Below are positions 14,535 through 25,539 of a DNA stretch of 26,947 nt, in pieces. The notes under the pieces were generated by a model that saw nothing but the letters and a program-made list of their open reading frames with translations, did not search any database and was not told the origin of the DNA. The stretch comes from Alphaproteobacteria bacterium (GTDB lineage: Bacteria > Pseudomonadota > Alphaproteobacteria > Rhizobiales > Aestuariivirgaceae), in NCBI GenBank assembly GCA_005884715.1, contig VAZZ01000079.1, forward strand, positions 1 to 26,947, in the 5' to 3' direction. Both the position numbers and the translations under genes were made by a program. Each line of letters starts with the position of its first letter. Position 1 is the stretch's first letter.

Positions 14535-16005
14535 TTATGTCTGGCGCGCCTCCCGCGCATCGAGCGATGGCGGTGGCTCGGCTTCGGCTTCGCTCTTCGG
14601 CCCGACCAGGAAAAGTCCGGCGGCCATGAACACCAGAGACGCCCATATCCACGCATTGAGGCTCTCGCCCAGCAGCACTATGCTCCATCCGATACCGGCA
14701 ACCGTAGTGAAATAGGCGGCCTGGCCGGTGAAGACCGAGCCCAGATTGTTGATGAGATAGAGAAAAAGGACATTGGCGGAAAGCGAGGCCGCTGCGATCA
14801 GGAAGACGGTCAGTTCCAGCGCACCGGGCTTGGCGCTCGGATATATCATTTGGTCAGTAGCAAGCGCGATCGGCAGGAGAATGACGGCGGCGAGCAACTG
14901 CATCATCCCCACTGTCGTGACCGTCGGGATGTTTTCCGGCCGCTTCGCGGCCAGCATGATGCCTTCCGCCGCATAGCAGGTTGGGATCGCAAGCGCCACG
15001 ATCGTCCACAGCAGGCCTCCGGGACTTGCGCCGGTAAACTTGTCATAGAGTATGACCAGGACACCACCGAGGCCGAGCAACAGACCGGCGAAGCGCGACA
15101 AGCTCGGCTGCTCGACCCGCATGAGGGCCGCAAACGCAAAGGCGAGGAATCCTTCCAGAACGATGATGATGGAGATGATGCTCGCCTCGAGCGCCAAGAA
15201 GCGCATAGGCAAGGAAATAGCCCCAGGGGATTTCACGGGGCTTCGGCACGGTGCCCTTGGCCACCGACCACGCTATGCAGCAAACACCGCTCAGCAAGCT
15301 GACCCAGAAGGCCATCCCAAAGGGATGGGCCTCGAGCCCCGAGGCCATGCGCGAGAGCGGCGCGACCAGACCCCAGATGATGCCGAGGACGATCAGTCCG
15401 AAGCCGCCTCTCAGCGTCTTGATCGACTGCCTGAGGCGCCGTTCCCGCTCATAGACCTTCTGCGCCGCATCGGCGAAGACTCTTGCAAGATCGCCCAGCG
15501 CGTCGTGTCGCTGTGAGATTTCGCCAAGGCCGAGCTTGGAAGGATTATAGTTGCCGATCTTGAGGATTTGGGCCGCGCGTGCGAGCTTCTGAACCTGCTT
15601 CAGATAGTCCACCTCGGCGTCGCGGACATATTTCTTTTCCAGCAAAGTATTGACGCGCGCCCGGAAGATCACCGCGTCGAAACTCTTGGGCAGGAAGTCC
15701 TCAGCCCCGAGCTCGATCGCCTTGACCGCACTCCCGGTGTCATCGAGCGAGGAAATCACGATGACCGGTATGTCCCGCAACGCCGGATCCGATTTCATCG
15801 CCCGCAGGACATCGAAACCGTCCATCTCGGGCATCACGACATCGAGGAGGACCGCATCGACCGGATTGGCCCTCATATACTCAAGGCCCTCGCCGCCGCT
15901 TCCTACCGAATGACATTGGTGGCCGAGCGCGGTTGCGGCGGCTGCCAGCTTGAGCCGCATGGTGCGCGTATCATCGACGACCAGTATCCGTCCCTTCCGG
16001 CTCAT
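14535..16005 (-). pseudogene. Response-regulator receiver fused to EamA/DMT transporter, frameshifted
   Basis: From ATG 16005 residues 1-120 form a receiver domain: Asp 11 and 12, phospho-acceptor Asp 55 (LLDVVMPEMDG), Lys 107 (LPKS). A helical linker follows (125-198) with LARVFADAAQKVYERERRL, known from other receiver proteins. Without any stop or new start it enters the first helix of an EamA transporter (GLIVLGIIWGLVAPLSRMAS). After the third helix, near 15189-15196, the frame changes. The remaining seven helices (ASIISIIIVLEGFLAFAF to SLVFMAAGLFLVG) are read in another frame to a stop at 14535. About 18-20 codons seem to be missing at the break. ATG 16005 overlaps the Hpt stop as ATGA. 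The fusion itself lies upstream of the break, so it is not produced by it. The transporter is probably inactive here unless the deletion is an assembly error. Confidence 0.82.
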
Positions 16006-16363
16006 GGAATTTCCCCGTTCATTTCAGCGCCGATATAGGCCGCAAGCTCTTCCTTGAGCGCGATGCAGCCTTGAGCGATCTGCTGCGAGCAGGCGACGGC
16101 ATTGGAAACCGACCCCTGCTTGCTTCTGAGCTCGATATCGGCACAGAGCGCCGCGAGCCTGGCATCTCCGAAATCCCGCGCACTGGATTTGATCGTGTGG
16201 GCGGCACGGCCCAGCGTGTCGAGCCTGCCATCCCTCGCCGCGGAGAGAATCGATTCCGCCAGAGGCTCGGCTTCGTCAATGAAGCTTTGCAGAATCTCGG
16301 CCAACACGGCCTTGTCGCCACCGATGACCTCTTTCATGCGTTCGAGCGCCTGACGTGAGATGC

Positions 16364-16367
<4 letters not shown>
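16002..16367 (-). CDS. Histidine phosphotransfer (Hpt) protein
   Basis: This 121-residue all-helical protein has the Hpt signature AAHTIKSSARDFG, with the phospho-accepting His at 57, followed by ARLAALCADIEL. Hpt proteins carry a phosphoryl group from the receiver of a hybrid kinase to a final receiver. The start at 16367 overlaps the kinase stop (ATGA) and its own stop overlaps the start of the REC-EamA gene (ATGA), so the three are translationally coupled. The open frame extends upstream inside the kinase gene but has no likeness there. All steps of a His-Asp-His-Asp relay are present in one operon. Confidence 0.9.
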
Positions 16368-19570
<3,203 letters not shown>

Positions 19571-19738
19571 GGAATGGCGTCATTCTTCCGGTTGGCCAGC
19601 GGGGCCAGGCGACCCACGTGACACAATTAAGAGTTGTATTTATCTCAGATGCAAGGGGCACCAGACGGTGCCCGATCCTTCAATTGAGGGACCGATTGTA
19701 TTTGATCTTGCGTCAGATTTTGGAAACCTTGGCACATA
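19571..19738. promoter_or_regulatory. Divergent promoter region, kinase operon / BTAD regulator
   Basis: This 168-base region must serve the kinase (minus) and probably the regulator (plus). It contains a perfect 7-bp inverted repeat GGGCACC/GGTGCCC (19656-19662 and 19667-19673) with a 4-base spacer. It also has a shorter dyad ACAA/TTGT around 19623-19637. Either could be an operator or a leader hairpin. I cannot assign -35/-10 boxes with confidence. Confidence 0.5.
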
Positions 19739-21730
19739 ATGCCCCGTGACAGTTCCCAGGTAAGCCTGAAGCTGCTTCTCTTTGGGGGTTTCCGCATCCA
19801 GGATGTCGAGGGTAAGCCAGTTGAGCTGACCGGCCGGAAAGGCCCTGCGATCATTGCCTATCTCGCCCGATGTCCCGGGATGACCGCGACACGGGAGAGG
19901 CTGGCCGATCTCTTGTGGAACGACAGCGACAGTGAGCATTCCAGAAACAGCCTGAGGCAGGCCTTGAGCGTGCTTCGCCACGATCTATCGGCTATTGGCG
20001 CCGATATCCTGCACAGCAACAAGGAGATGCTTGGCCTGCGCTCAGGATCGATCATGAGCGATGTGCAGGTCCTCGAAACGGCTTTGTCGGCCCGTTCGGG
20101 CGGACAGCTTGAGGAAGCAATCTCCGTTTACACCGGGCCGTTTCTGGACGGTTTCTTCTCGGGCAGCAGCGCCTTCGAAGATTGGGCTGCCGCCGAGCGC
20201 GAGAAATTCCTCACTCTCGCCATAGGCTCGCTCGAAAGGCTGGCTCGGCTGGTGGATGTTGAAAAGGGACTTACCTTGGCCCGGCGCCTCCTCGTAATGG
20301 AGCCGACGCGCGAAGCATCATACCGGCTGGAAATGGAATTGCTCGCCGTGAGCGGCCAGCGCGATCGGGCGATCCGGACCTTCGAAGCTTGCCGGGCCAT
20401 GCTGCAAAAGGAGTTCGGCGTCGATGTCAGCCCGGAGACGAAGAGGCTGTGGCAGTCCTTGCTGGTTGGGCCAGACCCCGAGATTTTCTCCTCCGCACCG
20501 CGGCGAATAAGTGGCGACCCCGGCAGCGGGAAGAAGCCGTCCGTCGGCGTGCTAGGCTTCGTGAACCTCACGACCGAGCCCCGTGAGAACTATTTCGCAA
20601 AAGGACTGGTTCAGGACATCACCACCGCTCTTTCGCAACGGCGTGACTATGTGACCGTCGCGGAGCTCCCGACGCTCACGACCGAGACCGGAAGCCTCGA
20701 TGTCCGCCGGATAGCGGCAACCTATAATGTTCAGTATTTGTTGAATGGCAGCGTGCAGCGGGTCGCCGACGATCTGAGGGTCAACGTCCAGCTCATCGAT
20801 AGCGGTAACGGCCATAGTGTGTGGGCTCAGCGTTTCGACGGCCGGGCGCAGGAAAGCCTTGAGTTTCAGGATCGCATCGCGCAGTCGGTCATGATCGCTC
20901 TCGGCATAGAATTGCAACTGACCAGTTGGAAAGTGCGCGACAAGAGCCCTCCCGGGGGCCCCGAGGTGCGCCGCCTGGTCAATCAGGCGCTGACGAAATA
21001 CTACGAAATGACCAAGGCATCCGTGCAAACCGCCAAGAGCCTTGCGGAACAGGCCCTGGCGCTCGAGCCCGATAATCCCCGCGCGATGCGGACCTTGTCG
21101 GTCACTATCTCGGTAGGCGTGGCCTTTGGCACGCTGCCTAACACGCAGGAGCATATCGACAGAGCCGTGTCACTTGCTGAAGGTGCCGTCAAGGCAGTGC
21201 CGGATGACGAGATGGCGCGCTGTTTTCTTGCCTTCGCCCTTTCAACCGCTGGGCGCATCGAAGAAGCTATTGCGGAATTGCGCCATGCGATCGCCCTCAA
21301 TCCCGATTATGCAAATGCCCACGGCGACCTCGCGGTTCTCTACGCGCTCAAGGGCCAAACCGAACAGGCTCTGCACGAAGCAAGCGAGGCCCTCAGGCTG
21401 GGTCCTCTCGACTCAACCGAATTCTGGCGCCATCACAGCATCGTCGTCGCCAAATTCGCCAACGGAGACGATCATGAAGCGTTGGAGGTCGCGCGCAAGG
21501 TGGTGCGCATGAGGCCGGGTTTTGTTCCCGGCGCGCTTTACTGGGCGGCGGCCGCCATGGCCACAGGCAATAGTGAGGAAGCGTCCCGGGCGATTCATTA
21601 CTGTCTTTCCCAGATACCGGATCTCAGCCTGCGCAATGTGTCGCCTGGCTTCGTGCCGCGCTATGTGAATGACGATCATCACCACCGCTTCCTCGCCATG
21701 CTGTCGCAGGCAGGCCTTCCGGCCCAGTAG
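19739..21730 (+). CDS. BTAD/SARP-like regulator with TolB-like and TPR domains
   Basis: The product is 663 residues. An OmpR-like winged helix occupies about 9-100 (LLLFGGFRI at its start, TRERLADLLW, SLRQALSVLRHDL). A BTAD helical domain follows at about 105-243 (ARRLLVMEPTREASYRLEME, then the EFGVDVSPET end typical of the family). A TolB N-terminal-like region spans about 267-385 (SVGVLGFVNLTTEPRENYF). TPR repeats run from about 395 to 650 (AIALNPDYANAHGDLAVLY is one clear repeat). No membrane helix is seen. This multi-domain layout occurs in adenylate-cyclase-like and SARP-like regulators of rhizobia; the ligand is unknown. ATG 19739 has GGAAA about 13 bases ahead, which is weak. It is divergent from the phosphorelay operon, which makes that operon a natural candidate target. 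Confidence 0.82.
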   Translation: MPRDSSQVSLKLLLFGGFRIQDVEGKPVELTGRKGPAIIAYLARCPGMTATRERLADLLWNDSDSEHSRNSLRQALSVLRHDLSAIGADILHSNKEMLGLRSGSIMSDVQVLETALSARSGGQLEEAISVYTGPFLDGFFSGSSAFEDWAAAEREKFLTLAIGSLERLARLVDVEKGLTLARRLLVMEPTREASYRLEMELLAVSGQRDRAIRTFEACRAMLQKEFGVDVSPETKRLWQSLLVGPDPEIFSSAPRRISGDPGSGKKPSVGVLGFVNLTTEPRENYFAKGLVQDITTALSQRRDYVTVAELPTLTTETGSLDVRRIAATYNVQYLLNGSVQRVADDLRVNVQLIDSGNGHSVWAQRFDGRAQESLEFQDRIAQSVMIALGIELQLTSWKVRDKSPPGGPEVRRLVNQALTKYYEMTKASVQTAKSLAEQALALEPDNPRAMRTLSVTISVGVAFGTLPNTQEHIDRAVSLAEGAVKAVPDDEMARCFLAFALSTAGRIEEAIAELRHAIALNPDYANAHGDLAVLYALKGQTEQALHEASEALRLGPLDSTEFWRHHSIVVAKFANGDDHEALEVARKVVRMRPGFVPGALYWAAAAMATGNSEEASRAIHYCLSQIPDLSLRNVSPGFVPRYVNDDHHHRFLAMLSQAGLPAQ

Positions 21731-21738
21731 ACGGCTCG

Positions 21739-21855
21739 CTACGGCTTGGGTCCCGGCGGATCGCCGCCTGGAATTGGCGAAGGCCGCGGCGGTTCGGGGC
21801 TCGGCATCGGCCGAGGTTCGTTAGGTGGTGTTCCCTGAGGTTTCGGATGACTCAT
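21739..21855 (-). CDS. Very small proline-rich protein, 38 residues
   Basis: A short frame begins at ATG 21855 with GAGGAGG 7 bases upstream, an excellent ribosome binding site. It codes 38 residues, 15 of them Pro, with a repeated P-x-P/E-P-P-R-P pattern, one GG, and a C-terminal PGPKP. It follows the alpha/beta hydrolase gene by 36 bases in the same direction. Pro-rich peptides of this size occur in rhizobial genomes, mostly unannotated. The strong start site and the consistent codon pattern support a real gene; the function is unknown. It converges on the BTAD regulator, with 8 bases between the stops. Confidence 0.6.
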   Translation of the reverse strand: MSHPKPQGTPPNEPRPMPSPEPPRPSPIPGGDPPGPKP

Positions 21856-21891
21856 CGAAAGGCCTCCTCATCCGGGAAATATGGGTGCCAA

Positions 21892-22722
21892 TCACGCCTC
21901 GAATAAGGCTTTGGTCAGCGGCGATTCCGGATCTGTCAGGCCTTCGATCACATTGAAATGGTGGCGGTTGTCTTCCATGACACAATCTGTCGCCGCACCG
22001 AGCCCCCGCCAGGCATTGGCGAGGAGCGCATTCTGGCGGATGAATTCGGCCCGCTCGGCGGCACCGACCCAGCAAGTGAGCCGGGCGCCCGGCGCAGGAT
22101 CGAGCAAGGGAGGACTTTCGGCCCGCGCTTCCGCCTCATCGAGCTTGAGCGTCGCATTCATCGCCGTCTTCATCATCGGGCGCAGATCATGCACGCCGGA
22201 GATCGACACGACATGAGTGATGCGGCGGCGCACATCTTCCGGCAGGACAGTCGGCTGTGCAATCATGCGAGAAACAAGATGCCCGCCGGCGGAATGGCCG
22301 GCCAGATAAAGCTGCCCCTCGACCTCCTTTGCAGCGAAGGTGATCGCGGCACCGATCTCGCGCACAATGCCGCCAATGCGGATATCCGGGCACAACGTAT
22401 AGGACGGCAGGGCTACGGCGAAGCCACGCTCGAGCGCGCCACGGGCGAGATGCGACCACGAGGATTTGTCGAAGCCCATCCAGTAGCCGCCATGGGCGAA
22501 GACGAAGAGCCCCTGAGGGGTGGCGCGCGGTAGGAAGAGATCGAGCCTGTTGCGCGGAAGCGGGCCGTAAGGAAGATCGAGCCGGACGCTGCCCATGCTG
22601 GCGATCGCCTCGCGAAAGGACTTGGCCGCTTCAGCCCAGCGCGCCGGATAGGATTCGCCCTGGGCGATATGAGCGCCATTCGTATAGGCATCGTCCCAAT
22701 CTTCCATGGCCGGGAATATCAT
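21892..22722 (-). CDS. Alpha/beta hydrolase, arylformamidase-like
   Basis: This 276-residue protein is a cytoplasmic alpha/beta hydrolase. The oxyanion motif HGGYW lies at 77-81, the nucleophile elbow GHSAGG at 142-147 (Ser 144), and the probable catalytic His at 254-255 (NRHHFNV). The early EDWDDAYTNGAHI segment and the HGGYW motif resemble kynurenine formamidase-like esterases, but no other tryptophan-degradation gene is nearby. General esterase or formamidase activity is therefore all I can support. The start is ATG 22722 with GAGG 6 bases upstream, 9 bases after the marC stop. It lies in the bta-marC gene cluster. Confidence 0.82.
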   Translation of the reverse strand: MIFPAMEDWDDAYTNGAHIAQGESYPARWAEAAKSFREAIASMGSVRLDLPYGPLPRNRLDLFLPRATPQGLFVFAHGGYWMGFDKSSWSHLARGALERGFAVALPSYTLCPDIRIGGIVREIGAAITFAAKEVEGQLYLAGHSAGGHLVSRMIAQPTVLPEDVRRRITHVVSISGVHDLRPMMKTAMNATLKLDEAEARAESPPLLDPAPGARLTCWVGAAERAEFIRQNALLANAWRGLGAATDCVMEDNRHHFNVIEGLTDPESPLTKALFEA

Positions 22723-22731
22723 CGGGTCCTC

Positions 22732-23418
22732 TTACACATGCGAAGGCATGATGCGCGCCGTGAACAGCGGAACCAGCGCTTCCTGCACACCCGTCAGGCA
22801 GATCTGCACCCCGATGCACAAAAGCAGGAAGGCCGACATGCGTGTCACCACCCGTGAGCCCGCCTGGCCCAACAGCGATACTACGCGGTCCGCCGAGGCA
22901 TAAAACAGTCCAATGGTCAGAGCGACAGCAAGGGCGGCCCCCGACATGCCGGTGAAGAACGGGATGAGGTCGATTGTGTTCTTGGGTTGACTGGCGCTCA
23001 GTGCGATGGCGACCGAGATGGTGCCGGGTCCGGTGGTGAGCGGCATGGTGAGCGGGAAGAACGCATCATCGCTGGTGCCGCGCGCCGTGGACGCCTGCTC
23101 CTGCTTGCGTCCCTCATTCTGTTCGGGCGCCGACAGCATCTCCCAGGCCCTGACCGCGACGACAAGCCCGCCGGCAACCCTGAGCGCGCTCAAGGAGACG
23201 CCGAAGAAGCCGATGAGTGTCGCGCCCACCCACAGAGAGGCGAGCATGACGCCGAGCGAATAGGCGGCCACCCGCCAGGCCAATGCGGTTCGCTCGGCCC
23301 GGCTGCGATCGGCCGTCACCTGGTGATAGATCAATGCTATGCCAATGGGGTTGACGATTGAAAACAGCGCCGGGAAGGCGATCAGAAAACTGTTGATCGT
23401 GCTGCTCAGAACCCACAT
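22732..23418 (-). CDS. MarC-family integral membrane protein
   Basis: The product is 228 residues with six predicted membrane helices: FLIAFPALFSIVNPIGIALIY first and FLLLCIGVQICLTGVQEAL last. The family landmarks NPIG in helix 1 and FPLTMPLTTGPGTISVAIAL in the middle are present. MarC/UPF0056 proteins sit in the inner membrane; the old link to multiple antibiotic resistance was not upheld and their job is unclear. I start it at ATG 23418, after the btaB stop at 23466; the open frame reaches 23640 but overlaps btaB with non-family sequence. No clear ribosome binding site precedes 23418, so a CTG or other start slightly upstream is possible. Confidence 0.85.
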   Translation of the reverse strand: MWVLSSTINSFLIAFPALFSIVNPIGIALIYHQVTADRSRAERTALAWRVAAYSLGVMLASLWVGATLIGFFGVSLSALRVAGGLVVAVRAWEMLSAPEQNEGRKQEQASTARGTSDDAFFPLTMPLTTGPGTISVAIALSASQPKNTIDLIPFFTGMSGAALAVALTIGLFYASADRVVSLLGQAGSRVVTRMSAFLLLCIGVQICLTGVQEALVPLFTARIMPSHV

Positions 23419-23465
23419 GCCGGGGAGAATAGAGATGAATTCGCGCAGACTGACAAGCCCAGGTT

Positions 23466-24134
23466 TCAAGCGGCCTTGCACGAAGCTTCCGGCTGGAATC
23501 TGGGCCTCTTCAGCGCAAGTCGCCAGGCATAGCCGCCCTTGATGGCGACAAATTCGACGGATGCCCCATCCTGCCGCGCCAATTGCTCGACCACTTCCCG
23601 CAGATACGCGCGCGGTTTGACATGGAACCTGGCAAGCCATGATCGCAAGGCCGAGCGGAAAATCAGCGGCAGGCTTTCCTGCTGGCCGAAATCGACGATA
23701 TGCAATTCACCGCCCGGGGCCAGCATCCTGTTTGCCGCGGCGAGTACCGCCTGCCAGGAGGGGATCATCGACAGCGCATAGGAAATGAAGATGCGATCGA
23801 AACTCGCTTGCCCAAACAAGTCCTGCGGATCGAAGGCGGCGGCGTCCGCTTTCGCATAGATGATATGCTTGCCGGCGGAGTTCCCTCGCGCGGTGATCAG
23901 CATCTCTTCCGAGATATCGAGGCCGAAGAGACGCGCCTCTTTGTAGCGCCGGCGGACGGCGAGGAGATTGCGTCCGGTGCCGCAGCCGATCTCGAGGACC
24001 GTACCTTGCCGGGGCGGGGCGAGCGCCTCGATCAGCTGATCGCGTCCGATAAGATAATATTTGCGGGTCGCGTCATAGAAATGCCGCTGGTGACGATAGA
24101 TGCTGTCCATCAGATCGCCATGGCGAACATCCAT
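23466..24134 (-). CDS. btaB: Diacylglyceryl-homoserine N-methyltransferase
   Basis: This 222-residue class I SAM methyltransferase has motif I VLEIGCGTGRNL (46-57), an acidic residue in LFGLDIS after strand 2, and PGGELHIVDFG at motif III. BtaB methylates diacylglyceryl-homoserine three times to the betaine lipid DGTS, at the cytoplasmic membrane face. The start MDVRHGDLMDSIYRHQRHFYD is typical of this family. It begins two bases after the btaA stop, and the btaA-btaB pair is the known arrangement in Rhodobacter and Sinorhizobium, which makes the call much firmer than the methyltransferase fold alone. Confidence 0.88.
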   Translation of the reverse strand: MDVRHGDLMDSIYRHQRHFYDATRKYYLIGRDQLIEALAPPRQGTVLEIGCGTGRNLLAVRRRYKEARLFGLDISEEMLITARGNSAGKHIIYAKADAAAFDPQDLFGQASFDRIFISYALSMIPSWQAVLAAANRMLAPGGELHIVDFGQQESLPLIFRSALRSWLARFHVKPRAYLREVVEQLARQDGASVEFVAIKGGYAWRLALKRPRFQPEASCKAA

Positions 24135-24136
24135 GA

Positions 24137-25381
24137 TCAGACGGCGGGCTTGAGCTGGTAGAGATGGAAGCCGCCATAGATGGCGGAGCGGTCCATGAAG
24201 CCCAGGATGCGCGAGCGCTCGGCTTCATAACTCCACCGGTCAAGTATACCGGCCTTCACCCGGCCGGGCAGGATCGAAGCTTCACCGGCGGTGCGGAAGA
24301 TGACCCGGGCACCGGATCGCGCCGTGCGGGTGATCTCGCTCCACAGATCGTTGAGCTGATCATCGCTCATCCAGTCCTGCGCATCGAGCAGGACATAGCG
24401 GTCGAGGCTTTCCGCTGGATGCGCCTTGAGACAGGCGGTGAATGAGCCGAGGAACGGCGTAATCCGTTCGGCGCCGCGCTTGACGGTGCTGAACTGGTCG
24501 CGCTGCAGATAGGGCGGCAGAGCAGCGGTCTCGCCCGTATCGTAGCGGCGCGCGAAAGCCTGCCAGGCGAAGTAGTTCTCGTTGAGCGGAAAGTCGCAGG
24601 CGAGCTTGCGCAGCCGCTCGATGAGCACTTCCGCCATCGACCGGCCGCCGGCCAGCTTCTCATATTGCGCCGGTGGAATGCCGAGACCGTAAAGCGAGAG
24701 CCGGCGCCCGGTGAGCCAGCGCACCAGGCGCTTGTCGAAGATCGGCGCGATGTGATCGTCAAAGAAGATTCGCTGTTCGGCGAGATCGGACATGTTGATG
24801 ATGGTCTCGGGGCGGACCCCATAGAGGCGCGCCACCAGATGGGCGACGCCGATGAACCGGCCGAGCAGGCCATGGCGGTAGAAACGCCGCGCAAACATGT
24901 CGATGCGCCGCCGTCCATTGAGCGTCTTCTTGTCCCAGTAGCGTTGCGTATCGGCATCGAGATGGGGCTTGAGCCAGGTCTTATAGGCGGCCGTATTGGC
25001 GTGGCTGTCGGCATCGGCGAAGAATCGCCGGAACTGCTCATAGACGGGCAGATGCCGCGCCGCCGCGAGCTTCAGTTGGGTAAGCGCGATATGGGCCGGA
25101 TTGAGATCGACGGCGATGAGGCTCTCAGGTGATGCGGTCATATAGGAGAGCGCATTGCAGCCGCCGGAAGCGATGGTGATCACGCGATGATCGCTCGAAA
25201 GTTCCATGGCTGCGAGATCGACGAGTGGATCTTCCCAGATCTGCGGATAGACCAGCCCGCCAAAGGCCATGGTGAACAGCCGCTCCAGCAGGCCATTGAA
25301 GGAGACGGCCCGGTGCTGATGTACTGCCGCCTTGAGGGCGTCCGCGGAAGAAAGCTCGCTGTCGGCGGTTATGGTAGTCAT
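24137..25381 (-). CDS. btaA: SAM:diacylglycerol 3-amino-3-carboxypropyl transferase
   Basis: This 414-residue protein is of the DUF3419/BtaA family and of normal length (about 415). Landmarks: FGGLVYPQIWEDPLVDL near the start, the SAM-binding VITIASGGCNALSYM followed by LIAVDLNPAHIAL, and DRYVLLDAQDWMSD near the C-terminus. It moves the aminocarboxypropyl group of SAM to diacylglycerol, the first step to DGTS, a phosphorus-free membrane lipid made under phosphate starvation. ATG 25381 has GGAG about 13 bases upstream. A Pho box lies at 25432-25449. Downstream in the same direction are btaB, marC, a hydrolase and a small Pro-rich gene. Confidence 0.93.
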   Translation of the reverse strand: MTTITADSELSSADALKAAVHQHRAVSFNGLLERLFTMAFGGLVYPQIWEDPLVDLAAMELSSDHRVITIASGGCNALSYMTASPESLIAVDLNPAHIALTQLKLAAARHLPVYEQFRRFFADADSHANTAAYKTWLKPHLDADTQRYWDKKTLNGRRRIDMFARRFYRHGLLGRFIGVAHLVARLYGVRPETIINMSDLAEQRIFFDDHIAPIFDKRLVRWLTGRRLSLYGLGIPPAQYEKLAGGRSMAEVLIERLRKLACDFPLNENYFAWQAFARRYDTGETAALPPYLQRDQFSTVKRGAERITPFLGSFTACLKAHPAESLDRYVLLDAQDWMSDDQLNDLWSEITRTARSGARVIFRTAGEASILPGRVKAGILDRWSYEAERSRILGFMDRSAIYGGFHLYQLKPAV

Positions 25382-25431
25382 CGCTGATTCGCTCCGTCAT
25401 TCTCCGATCGCGAAGCGTATGCTGCGTTTCC

Positions 25432-25449
25432 ATGACTGGCATATGACAA
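25432..25449 (-). promoter_or_regulatory. Pho box (PhoB binding site) upstream of btaA
   Basis: On the minus strand TTGTCAT-ATGC-CAGTCAT matches the consensus CTGTCAT-N4-CTGTCAT at 6 of 7 bases in each half, with the correct 4-base spacer and 11-base period. It lies 50 bases ahead of the btaA start, a normal place for a site that replaces the -35 box. In Sinorhizobium the bta genes are known to be PhoB-controlled. Confidence 0.8.
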
Positions 25450-25466
25450 GAGAGTCACGAACGTCC

Positions 25467-25506
25467 CCTACCCTCACCCCAAGGTGCCCGCCGAGGGCGG
25501 GCCTCG
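25467..25506. repeat. Dispersed palindromic repeat
   Basis: GCCCGCC/GGCGGGC (25486-25492 and 25496-25502) forms a 7-bp hairpin with loop GAG. It is flanked by CCCTACCCTCACCCCAAGGT on one side and CTCGAAG on the other. The pattern CCTGAGGTGCCCGCC...GGCGGGCCTCGAAGGA is a very common intergenic repeat in Hyphomicrobiales; this is a slightly diverged copy. It lies between btaA and the GFA gene. Confidence 0.6.
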
Positions 25507-25539
25507 AAGAGTCTGTTGCAGCAATCTCGCTTTACCCTG

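Noticed and set aside
23419..23640. Long N-terminal extension of MarC overlapping btaB
   Set aside because: The residues are Cys/Arg-rich and read in a second frame of the btaB end; the MarC family starts at about the residues coded from 23418.
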